Shown: one piece after another, positions 34,753 through 46,303 of the stretch
Layout of the letters: each line of letters starts with the position of its first letter
How positions within the stretch are numbered: position 1 is the stretch's first letter
NCBI GenBank assembly: GCA_002633025.1
Contig: NMRB01001311.1
Location: 22,299 to 86,298, forward strand
From: Notospermus geniculatus
Taxonomy: Eukaryota > Nemertea > Pilidiophora > Heteronemertea > Lineidae
Length of the DNA: 64,000 nucleotides
Reading direction: 5' to 3'
Translations under genes and position numbers: made by a program
Notes under the pieces: generated by a model
The model's database searches: none
Told to the model about the DNA's origin: nothing
The model's input: the letters and a program-made list of their open reading frames with translations, nothing else

Positions 34753-35540
34753 ACATTAAATTTTTGAAAATTTCTATTGGGAAAAGCAGGAAATTAACCA
34801 AACTGAGAACGATAAGCATTTTGATGAAAGAAGGGAGGAACTTTGTCGACATTCAACGTAAAGTCAGTTCCATTAAAAGAACCGATTTTTGCACTTGTTT
34901 AAACCTTGTCATTTGTGGGAACCAGAAAACCACATAACCCAAAATCACATCATCCATCTTACAAGACTGACTACCAATACTCTGAGTATACATGTATACT
35001 CTGAGTCAGTGGATGGTGTAATTGAGAGTTCGTGATGTTTTCAGGACACCATAAACGAAAAGGCTAAACAAGAGCAAAAATCTTCGCTCGAAGTAGAATG
35101 GACTTTAACAGGGTCACAACACCTATATTCAAAGGGTAACCATGCAAATAAAATAGCCTTAGGAGAGGGGGAACAAGAAAGGGTTACGAACATCAAGGGC
35201 ACTACACAACTACACTTTCTAATGTTTTTTCGGCAAATTTTCAGAAGGTTTGTAGTGTCTTCATAAAGGAATATCATTCTTCTTAAGAAATGTGATGAGA
35301 TTAACTGAGTACATGGGCTAAAACTGGATACATGGGCTAAAACTAAAATAATAAACTCATTCATTCATGGGAACATGCATAAGCCCTAAATTCTGTCTGA
35401 GGCCCGGGGTATGGCTTTGGCGGTAATCAAGTTGCATGGGAAATCTTCATGATGGGAGTTTACCAATTCTTGAGAGGGTTACGAAAATTTTAGAGTTGTT
35501 AGAGGGTGAAGACAGCAGAATAGAAAAGGGTTGTGTTATA

Positions 35541-36281
35541 CCATAAAGGAATCAAACATAAAGGTTCAAAATTTAGTATTTTATAAATAGGGACAATATC
35601 CCTTTAAACTTCAACAGATTTTCATTCCCGGGCAACTCATTTTTTGATAGGCAAGATCTTTCTGTTTGTTGAGGGAGAATTTTGTTGAATTCTGACTTTG
35701 TTGATCTTATGATACAACAGGACTGAATTAATGAGAACCCCACGAACGACGGTGTGGCAGGGTCATCTGTGTACATTCGAAAAGGCTTACGTACATTTGC
35801 ACATCGAACACTAATAATGCTGAAAATAGCTCTACTTCCAGGACTTAGCAAATTTTCGACCCCAACCAGGGTCTTCTTCAGGCTGGCACTTTTCCACACT
35901 AGATTTCAGAAAATCTGGTGTGGAATTTTTGAAATCTAGTGTGGAAAAGTGCCAGCCTGAAGAAGACCCCGGTTGGGGTCGAAAATTTGCTAAGTCCTGG
36001 AAGTTGACTTCTTGATATTTACCACTTTGTGTGTCAATTTTTGTGCTTTCTTCTTTGGAAAATACCTGTGTTATCATCAGAAATGGAATTCAAGGCATCA
36101 CGTTGATAGATTCACGTACCCCACCACTACAAAAAAAGTTGAAACTCCTGCCTATTACGTAAAGCCAAAATTCAGCTAGTGAGAGACATCTGGTGGCAAC
36201 ACATGAAGTGTATCCCACAGTTACTTCATCGTTCCCCGGCATCGTTCGCAGTTAAAACCGTTGGGTTTGATTCCTTTATAC
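35541..36281. mobile_element. TIR element of the 21171-21624 family, carrying an insertion
   Basis: CCATAAAGGAATCAAACATA and its inverse near 36281 are the ends. Internally it matches 21171-21624 in reverse orientation except for about 235 extra bp at roughly 35832-36067. Copy B lacks this region (gap and other sequence). Confidence 0.8.
35832..36067 (+). mobile_element. Insertion with two inverted hammerhead-like motifs and the conserved tail
   Basis: 35836-36002 is a 167-bp inverted repeat: each arm carries GACCCC(N4)GGGGTC (35858-35873 minus, 35965-35980 plus) preceded by CCTGAAGAA and followed by GAAAATTTGC. A tail with TTTGTGTGTCAATTTTTGTG follows. Comparison with the intact element at 21171-21624 sets the approximate insertion borders. 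It may be a Penelope-like or retrozyme-like fragment; that is inference. Confidence 0.65.
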
Positions 36282-36746
36282 ATATCTCCCATTGAAGGTT
36301 CCCACACAACTTGTACGACCAACTGACAGAACTTGGGCAAAAGGGACTGAAATTGGGGGGATGGGGGTAAAAACACAGGCCATATCACAAACATCTACTG
36401 AAAGCACCTAAACATGGTTACCTTCGTTAAATAGTCTGTATATATCGGCTTTCCAGCAGCAGGTAGGCGCGCCGCCCGAACAGGGTCATTTACATTGTCA
36501 TAACTCTCGCTTAGAGGTCTGCGGGATTCCCATTGCATCCGTGACATAGGTTTGGAGGGCTGCCACTAAGAGGTTAAGGCAAAGAAGAGTTACATGAAGG
36601 TGATAGTGAGAACATAGGACATGACAGATGGAAACATTCAACCCGTTCTCGGCCCGTCTGATGTCCTCGGTCTATGCCAAAGTAGCAGACAGAAACAAGC
36701 AGTTGAAGGAAGATGTGTTGACTGATGACGTCCATTTGAGGACCAG

Positions 36747-37140
36747 GGGCCGTATGCATAAAACATCTTAAGTGTAAAATTTCCCTTATCTTTTGTTTGG
36801 AACAATAGTTTAAGGGAAATTTTACACTTAAGATGTTTTATGCATACGGCCTTAGGGTCCAAATTCATAAACATATTTAAGTCAAAGTGTGATACATATC
36901 TTTTGTGTTGAACAAAAGATAAGTGTCACACTTACATGTAAGTTTTATGAATATGGGCCCAGGGGCCACATGCATAAAACATCTTAAGTGTAAAATTTCC
37001 CTTATCTTTTGTTTGGAATAATAGTTTAAGGGATATCTTACACTTAAGATGTTTTATGCATGTGGCCCTACGGGCCGTATGCATAAAACATCCTAAGTGT
37101 AAAATTTCCCTTATCTTTTGTTTGGAACAATAGTTAAGGG
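36747..37140. mobile_element. Cluster of four hairpin MITEs, head to tail
   Basis: Hairpins at 36747-36851, 36855-36960 and 36963-37068, and a half copy at 37072-37140, follow each other with 1-4 bp between them. Their ends are GGGCCGTATGCATAAAACAT, GGGTCCAAATTCATAAAC, GGGCCACATGCATAAAACAT and GGGCCGTATGCATAAAACAT. Copy B keeps only a half copy at about 47505-47566. Confidence 0.85.
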
Positions 37141-37200
37141 GAAAGACTGCTTTCTGCAGTTTTTAGACTGTATTTCGTACGACAGTTCAGCAAAATTAAA

Positions 37201-37450
37201 GGGCCGTATTCTAGAAGCTTCTTTAACTCTAAGGTTTACCTGGCTATTGTTTGCAGGGCAAAATACAAAAGCTTAAAGTGGGACCTTAGAGTTACATGTA
37301 AGGCTTCTAGGGTCATATTCGTAAAGCGGTTCTATCGTTACAACCTTCTTAGGCCGGTTCCAAGTATGGTCAACCACTGAACTTGGAACAGGCCTAAGAC
37401 GGTTCTAACAATAGAACTGCTTTATGAATACGACCCCTAGAATACGGGCC
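37201..37450. mobile_element. Hairpin MITE with a second hairpin (37310-37436) inserted in its right arm
   Basis: The outer element starts GGGCCGTATTCTAGAAGC and ends GAATACGGGCC after interruption. The inner element starts GGGTCATATTCGTAAAG, ends CTTTATGAATACGACCC and is flanked by CTA at 37307-37309 and 37437-37439. Copy B has the uninterrupted word CTTCTAGAATACGGGCC, confirming the insertion. Confidence 0.85.
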
Positions 37451-38728
37451 AAAGTGTAAAAGTGAAGCCTAAAGAGGACATCAGAGGGACCACCTACTTA
37501 TCTAACACCTCACAAATTCACTCTTCCAGTGAAATGTACTAGGGCTGAGTGATTTCATTGTACATAGAAAACATGTGGAGCATTCAAACTGTCCTCAAAT
37601 ACCAGTCTTCAATTCACGGTTTACTGTATATACTCACACCCTAGCCATCTTGAGGTAATCAGGGGTTCTTTGCGCTCGCTCCCTTCGTCACCGCACAGAG
37701 CACATTTACAGCATATGCTGAAGTTGTGCTATATTCGCAGCTTAGGAATTCAGCACAACTGCAGCACATGCTGTTTTTGTGTAACAATTTTCAGCACAAT
37801 ATCAGCATATCTACAGGGTGGGCCAGAGAAAGTGTCCCTCGAACAATAGCATTTCTATTGTTTCCCTGTTGTTCGAGGGACACTTTCTTTGGCCCACCCT
37901 GTAGAGCACACTGGGAGCATATGCTCACTTGGAGCATATGCTACTTTTCGGTAGGTAGGGATATCCCATCCTTTTTATCGCTGCGAAAGGCCTACGATTG
38001 TGTACGGCTGTTTTAAGTCTGCCCGCCCATGGATGGAGGGAGGAGTAGAATTGTGGTATTTTCCGGCTTAGGATCTTGTATGTGAGTACAAACAGTAACT
38101 CCGCCAACAGAAAAAGGTATTTTTCATACATCTCCACAGCATTGCATGATTCACTGTGAGAAAATTCACAACCGTTTTGCCCAAATGGATTTCAATTGTT
38201 TATCACCATCTGTCGTGTATATGACACACAGGGGTAAGTTTATGCCAAAATAATTAATAAACGGCCCTTAGCAAATGCTCCACAAATTCCCCGCAGTACC
38301 ATGAAACAACGAATTTGCCATTTTAGATAATTACTGCTATTAGAACTACATCTTAATTTGAAGAATTGCCAAAAAATATGCAGACTGTTGATAAATTAAC
38401 TGCATTTCAAGTGAATCAAGATAGATGAACAGATTACAACAGTTATCAATTCATTATGATAAGCACATATAAATTTGCCAAAAAAAATATTTAAACCGTA
38501 CTTTGCTGGAAATTAAACACTTTTCTCTAAATGAAAAGTGTCGCCATCTTGTGGAAGCATAAGTCACTAAAATTAGCATCCATTAACTAACTTACTTTTT
38601 TTAGAGAGTTTCACAGAAGTAAGCATCAACGGCTATGAATCATATTCACCACATGGTGTTCAAATTACTTCGATGCTTATGAAAAGAAGCCTTCATTTTA
38701 GATACCATCTGAATTCACTGTTTTCCAG
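37451..38728. other. No gene recognised apart from one small MITE
   Basis: Sequence conserved with copy B at 47850-49229 but without coding signals. AGCATATGCT and CAGCATATGCTGAAG words recur at 37705-37945. Confidence 0.35.
37814..37901. mobile_element. 88-bp mariner-type MITE with TA duplication
   Basis: CAGGGTGGGCCAGAGAAAGT is inverted at the right end (...ACTTTCTTTGGCCCACCCTG), and TA flanks both sides (37812-37813 and 37902-37903). Copy B has the empty site with a single TA at 48218-48219. CAGGGTG-type ends and TA targets are standard for Tc1/mariner-derived MITEs. Confidence 0.92.
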
Positions 38729-38872
38729 AGGCCTGTTTCATAAAGTGACTTTAAGCTAAAGCATGGAGGTATAAAATCTCCATGGCTAAAGGTACCTTGT
38801 TTAACCAAATGGAAAATGCATTGAAGTTAATGGTACCATTATAGCTCAAAGTCACTTTATGAAACAGGCCCC
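38729..38872. mobile_element. Hairpin MITE, second member in copy A
   Basis: Same family as 34128-34236. It carries about 26 extra bases near the left arm (GCATGGAGGTATAAAATCTC region) relative to copy B at 49230-49344. Confidence 0.8.
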
Positions 38873-39069
38873 TGATCTTTACCATACGCCATTTGTGTTT
38901 GGCTCTACAGTTTCCACACGCGTATATTGCCTCAAGATAAATCAGATACATGCAAGATCTGATAGGTATCCTTTTCTGCCTGTGAAAACCGTATAGCAAA
39001 TCGCAAACAGCACTTGTATTGGTACTTATGAACTTTAATGCTCAGCAGTCACCTGCCTGAAGTAACATT

Positions 39070-39185
39070 GGGTCATATGAATAAAGACTAGCAAATGCTT
39101 TTACTTCAGATTTGTACAGCACTGCCTAGTGCATTTGTATTGCAAAATTCAAGTAAAAGCATTTACTAGTCTTTATTTATATGAT
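39070..39185. mobile_element. Hairpin MITE (GGGTCATATGAATAAAGACT), copy A
   Basis: GTCATATGAATAAAGACTAG pairs with CTAGTCTTTATTTATATGA. In copy B the same hairpin is split by a 679-bp insertion and keeps its GACCC end at 50352. Confidence 0.85.
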
Positions 39186-39487
39186 GTGAGGCTGTATTAC
39201 TGTACTTTCCTCTAGTATGAAGTCTCAAACTGCTTCGATAGAGATAAGAGTTCATTCATTAAACTGATGTTGGATTATTTAGTATACATGTACATATCCT
39301 CAAGGAAAAGTAGTATTTAGTAAAACAAAATGTTAGTACATTCCTTAAACTTCAAACAAAGATGCAGTTACAACACTGAAAATTATCTAAAATAACACGT
39401 AGTATATTAAATTCAATGAAGTGAATTTGCGGGAAGTTATCGTTGGGCTGAACGATTTGGATGAAGAAATTAACTGGAATCACAAAA

Positions 39488-39754
39488 AGAGTAAGAAATA
39501 AAAGTGGAAAATAAGAAGTGGGAAATTTTTAGACTTACATGTATAAGGTGCGAATTGTTCAATTTCCCAAATTGGGGTAAAAAAAATTCTACTTTGAGAA
39601 ATATCGCCCGAAAAATCAGACAAAATATTATGTCATTTTAAGAAAATTTTTCAAAGTGGGGAAAAATTCTATCCCAATTTGAGAATTTGAAAAATTCGTG
39701 CAAAAGTCGCAAATTTCCAGCTTCTTATTTTCCACTTTTATTTCTTATTCTCTT
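39488..39754. mobile_element. AT-rich hairpin MITE, copy A
   Basis: AGAGTAAGAAATAAAAGTGG pairs with CCACTTTTATTTCTTATTCT. The inner arms (AATTTCCCAAATTGGGG) also pair. Confidence 0.85.
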
Positions 39755-40019
39755 AAAAGTAGAAGTAGGAATTCAATTGGCAAATCATAAGTCTGACTCT
39801 CTTACTATCAATACAGGTGACTTCTGATGACTCAGAGTTTAATTCTTTGGGAGTCGGTAGTCCAACAGGTGTTGATTGACAACTATTAAATTAAATAGTA
39901 ATTGTTGATTGTGTCGTATTCTGGTCATCACAAATGTAAAGTTCAACACGTGTGCAAAAATCTCTTCTCTATGGGGGCATCTTGGTTAACTGGCGACTCT
40001 GGACATCGAAAGCAGATTG

Positions 40020-40720
40020 CTGGTTAACCTAATCAAAAATTTCCATTGAACATCCAATCAAAACTTCCCATTGGATATTCCAAATGGTTGGTTGGTTACC
40101 ACTTAGAACCTTCTATCCAAACAGTTTAATTGGTTAAACAGTTTATTGGTTCACTATGAAAACATTCCATTTGACTTCCAAACAGTTTATTGGTTACCCG
40201 GTAACTATGAAAACCTTCCATTGGACATCCAAACACTTTGTTGGTTAACTATGAAAACCTTCCATTGGGACATCGAAATGGTTGATTTATCCATTCGAAA
40301 CTTTCCATTGGACATCCAAATAATTTGTTAACCAATCAACATTCTACTAACTGTTTGTTGGTTAACCAATCAAAACTTTCCATTGGGTCCAAACAGTTTG
40401 TTGGTGAACCAATCAAAACTTCCTTTGGATAACCAAACTGTTTGTTGGTTACCCAATCAAAACTCCTTTGGACATCCAAACAGTTTGTTGGTTAACCAAT
40501 CAAAACTTCCTTTGGACATCTAAACAGTTTGTTGGTTAACCAATCAAAACTTCCTTTGGACATCCAAACAGTTTGTTGGTTAACCAATCTTCATCCAACC
40601 AATTTGTTGGTTTACCAATCAAAACGTCCATTGGACATCCAGTTTGTTGGTTAACCAATCAAATTGGACATCCAAACAATTTGTTGGTTAATCATCAAAA
40701 CCAGTTTGTTGGTTTCAGAA
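40020..40720. repeat. ~44-bp tandem array (GTTTGTTGGTTAACCAATC), copy A
   Basis: Roughly 15 units with AAAACTTCCTTTGGACATCC. Copy B at 51090-51670 is shorter. Frames such as 40146-40331 are repeat translations. Confidence 0.9.
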
Positions 40721-40976
40721 TCAGAGTTTTCTATTCTTACTTTAAACTTTCTTTTCACGGTGGTGCTTATGATTTGCCAATTTAGCAACTAAAAGCATGC
40801 CATTATCTCAGATCGAAGGTCAAATCAAATATAGACGACAGTATGCATCGAGGTTAAAGAGTGCAAGTCATCCACTTCTAGTATATCGTAGATTTTCAAG
40901 ACAATACGTGCATTCAAAATTTTGAGGTTTTCAGTTTTGGGTGTTTTCCGAAAGACATGTGCATGAGGAACTGCAC

Positions 40977-41247
40977 ATAAAGAGGTTTTACACGATTCAA
41001 CTTGTTGAAAGCTGTTGAAAGTTGTTGAATGTTGTTGAAAGTTGTTGAACCATCTAAAGCCCCTTTCAACACTTTCAACAGGGTTTTTCAACAGCTTTCA
41101 ACAAGTTGCCAAAATAGCTTCAGGTTCGTATTTCTGGCAACTTGTTGAAAGGTGTTGAAAAGGGTGTTAAGACGGTTCAACAGGTTTCAACAACATTCAA
41201 CACCTTTCAACTTTCAAGAAATGTTCAATCATGTAAACCTCCTTTAT
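40977..41247. mobile_element. Foldback element built of GTTGAA/TTCAAC words, copy A
   Basis: ATAAAGAGGTTTTACACGAT pairs with ATCATGTAAACCTCCTTTAT. Between them GTTGAAAG-type words on the left and CTTTCAAC-type words on the right make a long, internally repetitive hairpin. Copy B is 51946-52196. Confidence 0.85.
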
Positions 41248-42155
41248 AATGGGCAATATTATAATTTCTCCTGTGCTTGATTGTAAATGGCCATGGGATG
41301 ATATTATACGTTGGCACACATGAGGGAGGGCTACATCGCCATTTTCAAGACCCACGGTGCGTCTGTTGTCTGAAGGGCATCACAACTCATTTTGACTCTT
41401 ACAACACCACTACAATCAAGTGGGGGGGGGGGGGNCATTGATTACTATGTACTGCCCTCTGTCTATCATAGTTGTGATCCCCATTGATTACTATGTACTG
41501 CCCTCTGTCTATCATAGTTATGATCTCCATACTATGTACTGGCCTCTGTCTATCATAGTTATGATCTCCATAATGTATACAATGTATCTATGACAGAAGA
41601 AAGTTCACTCCATCAGGTCAAGTTTTTAATTGAGAACGAAAAGAAAGCCACACCATTCTGAGATTCCTAATCTTCTGCTTACGGTATTGTATTGTAATAT
41701 ACATTCATAAGAGAGAGAAATGGGTAAAGAGCGCCTCTTGGGGTTGTACCGATGGAGCATAGACGCTGCGGTCCATGGGTAGATCTAAAGGAAAATTGAA
41801 AAACAGATCATGAAAGGCGAGGGATCGGTATTAGTTGAATCAAAGGAAACAAGTGACAGCATGGAGATTTTTTAAAATGCAGATGTAAAGGTGAACTGCA
41901 GTTAGCACCCAAGAACAGAAAATATTTTGAATAGTGTCGTTTGAAGTGAGATGAAACGCTGGATGGGGAGATGTGCTCCTATTTGAGAATGTAACGACCG
42001 TTTGAACTAGACTGGATTGTGTCCAGTGTTTTAAGGTTACCGAAAGGATTGTGGAAAGATTCCAGGGCCATCTCTATAATATTCTACACAGGAATACATG
42101 TACGGTATATGGAATTGGCCAACACTTCAAATGTTGTGACCACAGCGGTCAACCA

Positions 42156-42279
42156 GGGTTGATATTCATAAAACCTTGCTAGGCCTAGTTACCTGCTAGA
42201 GTGCCCAGTTTGTACAGGCCAATGTACACAACTACACTGTAGCAACCAAAAGCTAGCAAGGTTTTATGAATATAGGCCC
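42156..42279. mobile_element. Hairpin MITE (TATTCATAAA), copy B
   Basis: Counterpart of 32794-32909. Its left tip is changed to GGGTTGATATTC and the loop has 8 extra bases (ACACTGTA). Confidence 0.75.
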
Positions 42280-42559
42280 AGAACTCTCCATTTTCATTTT
42301 GGAATTCATACACCAGCCGCCTAACTTGGCAGCTGCAGGTGCCTTATCGCCTACGAAGAGAATCACATTGGATTCTTCAACAACGCACCACCTCCCCAAA
42401 TAGACACCTTCCCTAGCGTTTCATCAGCAATAGCGTCATTTGAATGAAGGACATTCAGCTCACTTGCAAAAGATCTTCAATGGAGAAAATGATGCCCTGT
42501 GAGCGCATGCACAGCTGAGTGAACTTCCAAGGTGCAGACGTAACTGCACTGACATCACT

Positions 42560-43092
42560 AAGTTTGACGTCTGGAGTGACGGACTGACGCGTGACGCCAC
42601 TGAATAGTTATTTGACTAGCTCTGCTGACCTTTGGTCAGCTGAGCTAAAAATCAAGTGAACTCGGTCCGGACCGAGTTCGGTTCGGCAAAAAAAGTGGCA
42701 GTGTAAACCTGCCAAGCGTACCCGGTCCGGACCAGAAGTGAACCGTACCGAGACCCCCAGAAGGTGGTGGTCTCGGTCCGGACCGAGTGCGGTACCCCGA
42801 CCAAATGTGCAGTGTAAACGTGACGCACGGCGAAGTGGACCGAGTCCACTTCCCTGAGACGGTATTGAGCATGCGCGCAGTTCGTCCTTGCGTCACTTGG
42901 GTTCACTCGCGTGAATACTCGACGTACATTCCGCGCATGATTCTTACCTCCACTCAATGGAGAGCGACGCTTTAGATCGGTTGCGCAGTGGCTCATCGCT
43001 GCAGTCTAAACGGTACAAATGAAGTGGACCTGGTCCGGTCCGAGTTCGGTTCACTTCAACTGGACCGAAATGTTTGGTAGTGTAAACGCGGC
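42560..43092. mobile_element. Insertion rich in CGGTCCGGACCG palindromes
   Basis: Absent from copy A. CTCGGTCCGGACCGAG occurs at 42661 and 42772, with related words at 42721 and 43030. Phrases of the form GCAGTGTAAAC follow three of these. The right end TAGTGTAAACGCGGC is a common transposon-tip type. A partial re-duplication of copy-B sequence follows at 43093-43480. Confidence 0.6.
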
Positions 43093-43480
43093 TTATCATA
43101 GTTATGATCTCCATAATGTATGCAATGTACCTATGACAGAAGAAAGTTCACTCCATCAGGTCAAGTTTTTAATTGAGAACGAAAAGAAAGCCACACCATT
43201 CTGAGATTCCTTATCTTCTGCTTACGGTATTGTATTGTAATATACATTCATAAGAGAGAGAAATGGGTAAAGATCGCCTCTTGGGGTTGTACCGATGGAG
43301 CATAGACGCTGCGGTCCATGGGTAGATCTAAAGGGAAATTGAAAAATAGATCATGGAAGGTGAGGATCGGTATTAGTTGAATCAAAGGAAACAAGTGACA
43401 GCATGGAGATTTTTTTAAATGCAGATGTAAAGGTGAACTGCAGTTAGCACCCAATAACAGACAATATTTTGAATAGAGTC
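43093..43480. repeat. Direct re-duplication of 41580-41965 within copy B
   Basis: The stretch from TTATCATAGTTATGATCTCC to AACAGACAATATTTTGAATA repeats copy-B sequence found 1.5 kb to the left. It then joins sequence equivalent to 33090 of copy A. Confidence 0.85.
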
Positions 43481-43679
43481 ATTTGAAAGAAGAATATTCA
43501 GCTCACTCGCCAAAGATCTTCAATGGAGAAAATGATTCACTGTCAGCACATGCACAACTTCAAGGTGCAGACGTAACTGCACTGAAATCACTTTCCAATC
43601 CTGGCCAGGGGCATGCACTGCTGAACTACAATGTACTGTGATGTCACATTCTCAATCTCACGCCAGACCTGTGCACAGC

Positions 43680-44125
43680 ACTCCATGACTGAAATTCAAG
43701 AGCACTATGACATCACTCTTCAAATCTGGCCAGGTGCATGCACTCCCTGACTGAAATTCAAGAGCACTGTGACATCACTCTTTAAATCTGGCCAGGTGAA
43801 TGCACTCCCTGACTAAAATTCAAGAGCACTGTGACATCACTCTTCAAATCTGGCCAGGTGCATGCACTCCCTGACTGAATGAAATTCAAGAGCACTGTGA
43901 CATCACTCTTCAAATCTGGCCAGGTGAATGCACTCCCTGACTGAAATTCAAGACCACTGTGACATCACTCTTCAAATCTGGCCAGGTGCAAGCACTCCCT
44001 GACTGAAATTTAAAAGCACTATGACATCACTCTTTATCTGGGCAGGTGCATATACTCCCTGACTGAAATCCAAGGTGCACTATGACATCACTCTAAATCT
44101 GGCCAGGTGCATTGTACTCCCACTG
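43680..44125. repeat. 62-bp tandem array, copy B (about 7 units)
   Basis: Units at 62-bp spacing (for example 43741 and 43803). Counterpart of 33287-33500 with about twice as many units. Confidence 0.9.
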
Positions 44126-44765
44126 AAATTCAAGGTGCATGCTGATTTTCTGTGACGACAGACTATAAATATCGCCAGGTACATTCTAGAACCCTTTACA
44201 TGCACTCCCTAAATAAAATTCAATTTGCCTGCATGCCAAAATGCTACATTAATGTTGACAGCCAGAGAACAGAGACAGCAACTGAATCACATATCAGACA
44301 ATGCGTTTTCTAAAAGGAAATGCGATGACGTGGATGGACGCTGTACCGAAAAGGCAATAATTCACAGCTGAAGCAGCGGTAAATTTCTTGAGAATGAACA
44401 GCAAACGCTATCAAAAAGAAAACCAAGCAAATGGGCAACAAACATATGTCGACAATATTAACTCACTTTCAAACTTCGAGCAGGAAAAAGACAAAACGGA
44501 TATCACGCAAATAGACACAGTTGTCATCTGATGTAGGCCGATGTCCATGTCCATGCAGCATTATATGAAAGGAATTTCACGCTAAACTGAAACGTGCTGT
44601 TACACCGTAGCTTACGTAACACATGAATCGGCGAAGAGAAGGCGACCAACAGCTCCATGGCTGAAAATGTTACGGAACATAAAACTGGTGGCAACGGGAT
44701 AAATTTCGAATGACTGCTACAAAAGAATGGCATGCAAACATTCACCGTTTCAAAGTTGAAGATCA

Positions 44766-44870
44766 GGGACCTGTTTCATAAAGTGATGTTATGGTAGCTT
44801 TAACCAAATGGAAAATGCATTGAAGTTTAATGGTACCATTAGCTTAAAGTCACTTTATCAAACAGGCCCC
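44766..44870. mobile_element. Hairpin MITE (TTTCATAAAGTGA), copy B
   Basis: Counterpart of 34128-34236 with a shortened left arm. Confidence 0.8.
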
Positions 44871-45034
44871 AGCTCTTCATCTAAAGTTCTAATCCTTCCA
44901 TGGTTTTGCAATGAAATTGTCCAGTGAGTCAGGGTAGATGTTCCTGCATGCACACCCATTTAGTTTGCAGCTTACCTCACTGACATCGTTTCAGTTGACG
45001 GCCCTAAGAACATGTGAAAGCCGAGAAATTTCCT

Positions 45035-45352
45035 TCTGAGGACATTTCATCCCCAAGGACATTTCGTGTCAGACATTTCATCCCCAAGGACATTTCATGC
45101 CAGGCATTTCATCCTCAAGAACATTTCGTACCAGACATTTCATCCGTCAACAACATTTTGTGCCAGACATTTCATCCCAAGGACATTTCGTGCCAGGCAT
45201 TTCATCCTCAACAACATTTCGTATGTACCAGGCATTTCATTCTCAACAACATTTTGTGCCAGACATTTTATCCCAAGGACATTTCGTACCAGGCATTTCA
45301 TCCTCAAGAACATTTCGTACTAGACATTTCATCCCAAGGACATTTCATCCAT
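45035..45352 (+). repeat. 30-bp tandem array with open frames, copy B
   Basis: Counterpart of 34408-34752. The frame again stays open (149 codons from 45014), but unit order differs from copy A. Confidence 0.85.
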
Positions 45353-46003
45353 GGACATTATATTTTTGAAAATTTTTATTGGGAAAAGCAGGAAATTAAC
45401 CAAACTGAGAACGATAAGCATTTTGATGAAAGAAGGGAGGAACTTTGTCGACATTCAACGTAAAGTCAGTTCCATTAAAAGAACTGATTTTTGCACTTGT
45501 TTAAACCTTGTCATTTGTGGGAACCAGAAAACCACATAACCCAAAATCACATCATCCATCTTACAAGACTGACTGCCAATACTCTGAGTATACATGTATA
45601 CTCTGAGTCAGTGGTAGTCAGTGGATGGTGTAATTGAGAGTTTGTGATGTTTTCAGGACACCATAAACGAAAAGGCCTAAACAAGAGCAATGAAATGGTC
45701 CATGGACCATGTGCTCACTCGTTTGGACATACTGAAAGCAGGAAAATTTCGTGTGCAGGAAATTTTTGCGAATTTCGCGAGAGTGTCTGAGTCGCAAAAA
45801 TTTCCTGTTGCGAATATAAATACACACAAATGATAAACATGGTCCGTGAAAACAAATGAACAAATGGCAGGGACACGCGAAAATATCCTGCCGCAAATAT
45901 GTCTATAATTCTTGATTCGCAAACATTTCCAGCCGCGAAATTATCTTGCTTTACAGTAACAGTGTAATGACAGAGAGAGGTACATGTCAGTTATGAGCAA
46001 TCT

Positions 46004-46303
46004 GGGTCAAGTCATTCCCAAGTTGCAGGACTTCAATGATTGTTGGGTTATGCCACCTGGCGGCCATACTGGATGTCCGATCGGGCCAAAACTTCACATG
46101 CACATAAAGTTCATCTAGAGAGAGCCACATAGCACATTTGAGAGCTCTGGGTCAAGTCGTTCCTGAGTTATAACACTTTTCATGATTTTCGGGTTACGCC
46201 ACCTGGCGGCCATATTGGAAGTTTAGTCAGGCCGGAATTTGACGTGCTTGTAAAGGTCACCTAGAGAGAGGTAAATATCAAGTTTGAGCACTCTGGGTCA
46301 AGC
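46004..46303. repeat. 145-bp tandem units, cut by gap
   Basis: GGGTCAAG starts at 46004, 46149 and 46295. Units contain CACCTGGCGGCCATAYTGG and TCCYRAGTT. The block replaces the 35.1-36.3-kb content of copy A and runs into the gap. Confidence 0.85.

Larger units (their letters stand above)
31915..41434. repeat. Copy A of a ~10-kb tandem duplication
   Basis: Colinear with 41436-52382 at high identity, including unique-looking sequence, minisatellites and hairpin elements. Both borders are single n characters. Uncollapsed alleles are the simplest explanation. Copy A has no recognisable gene. Confidence 0.85.

Noticed and set aside
34980-35010. Regulatory palindrome around TATACATGTATA
   Set aside because: TACATGTA words are abundant throughout this genome, and the flanking CTCTGAG is a direct, not inverted, repeat.
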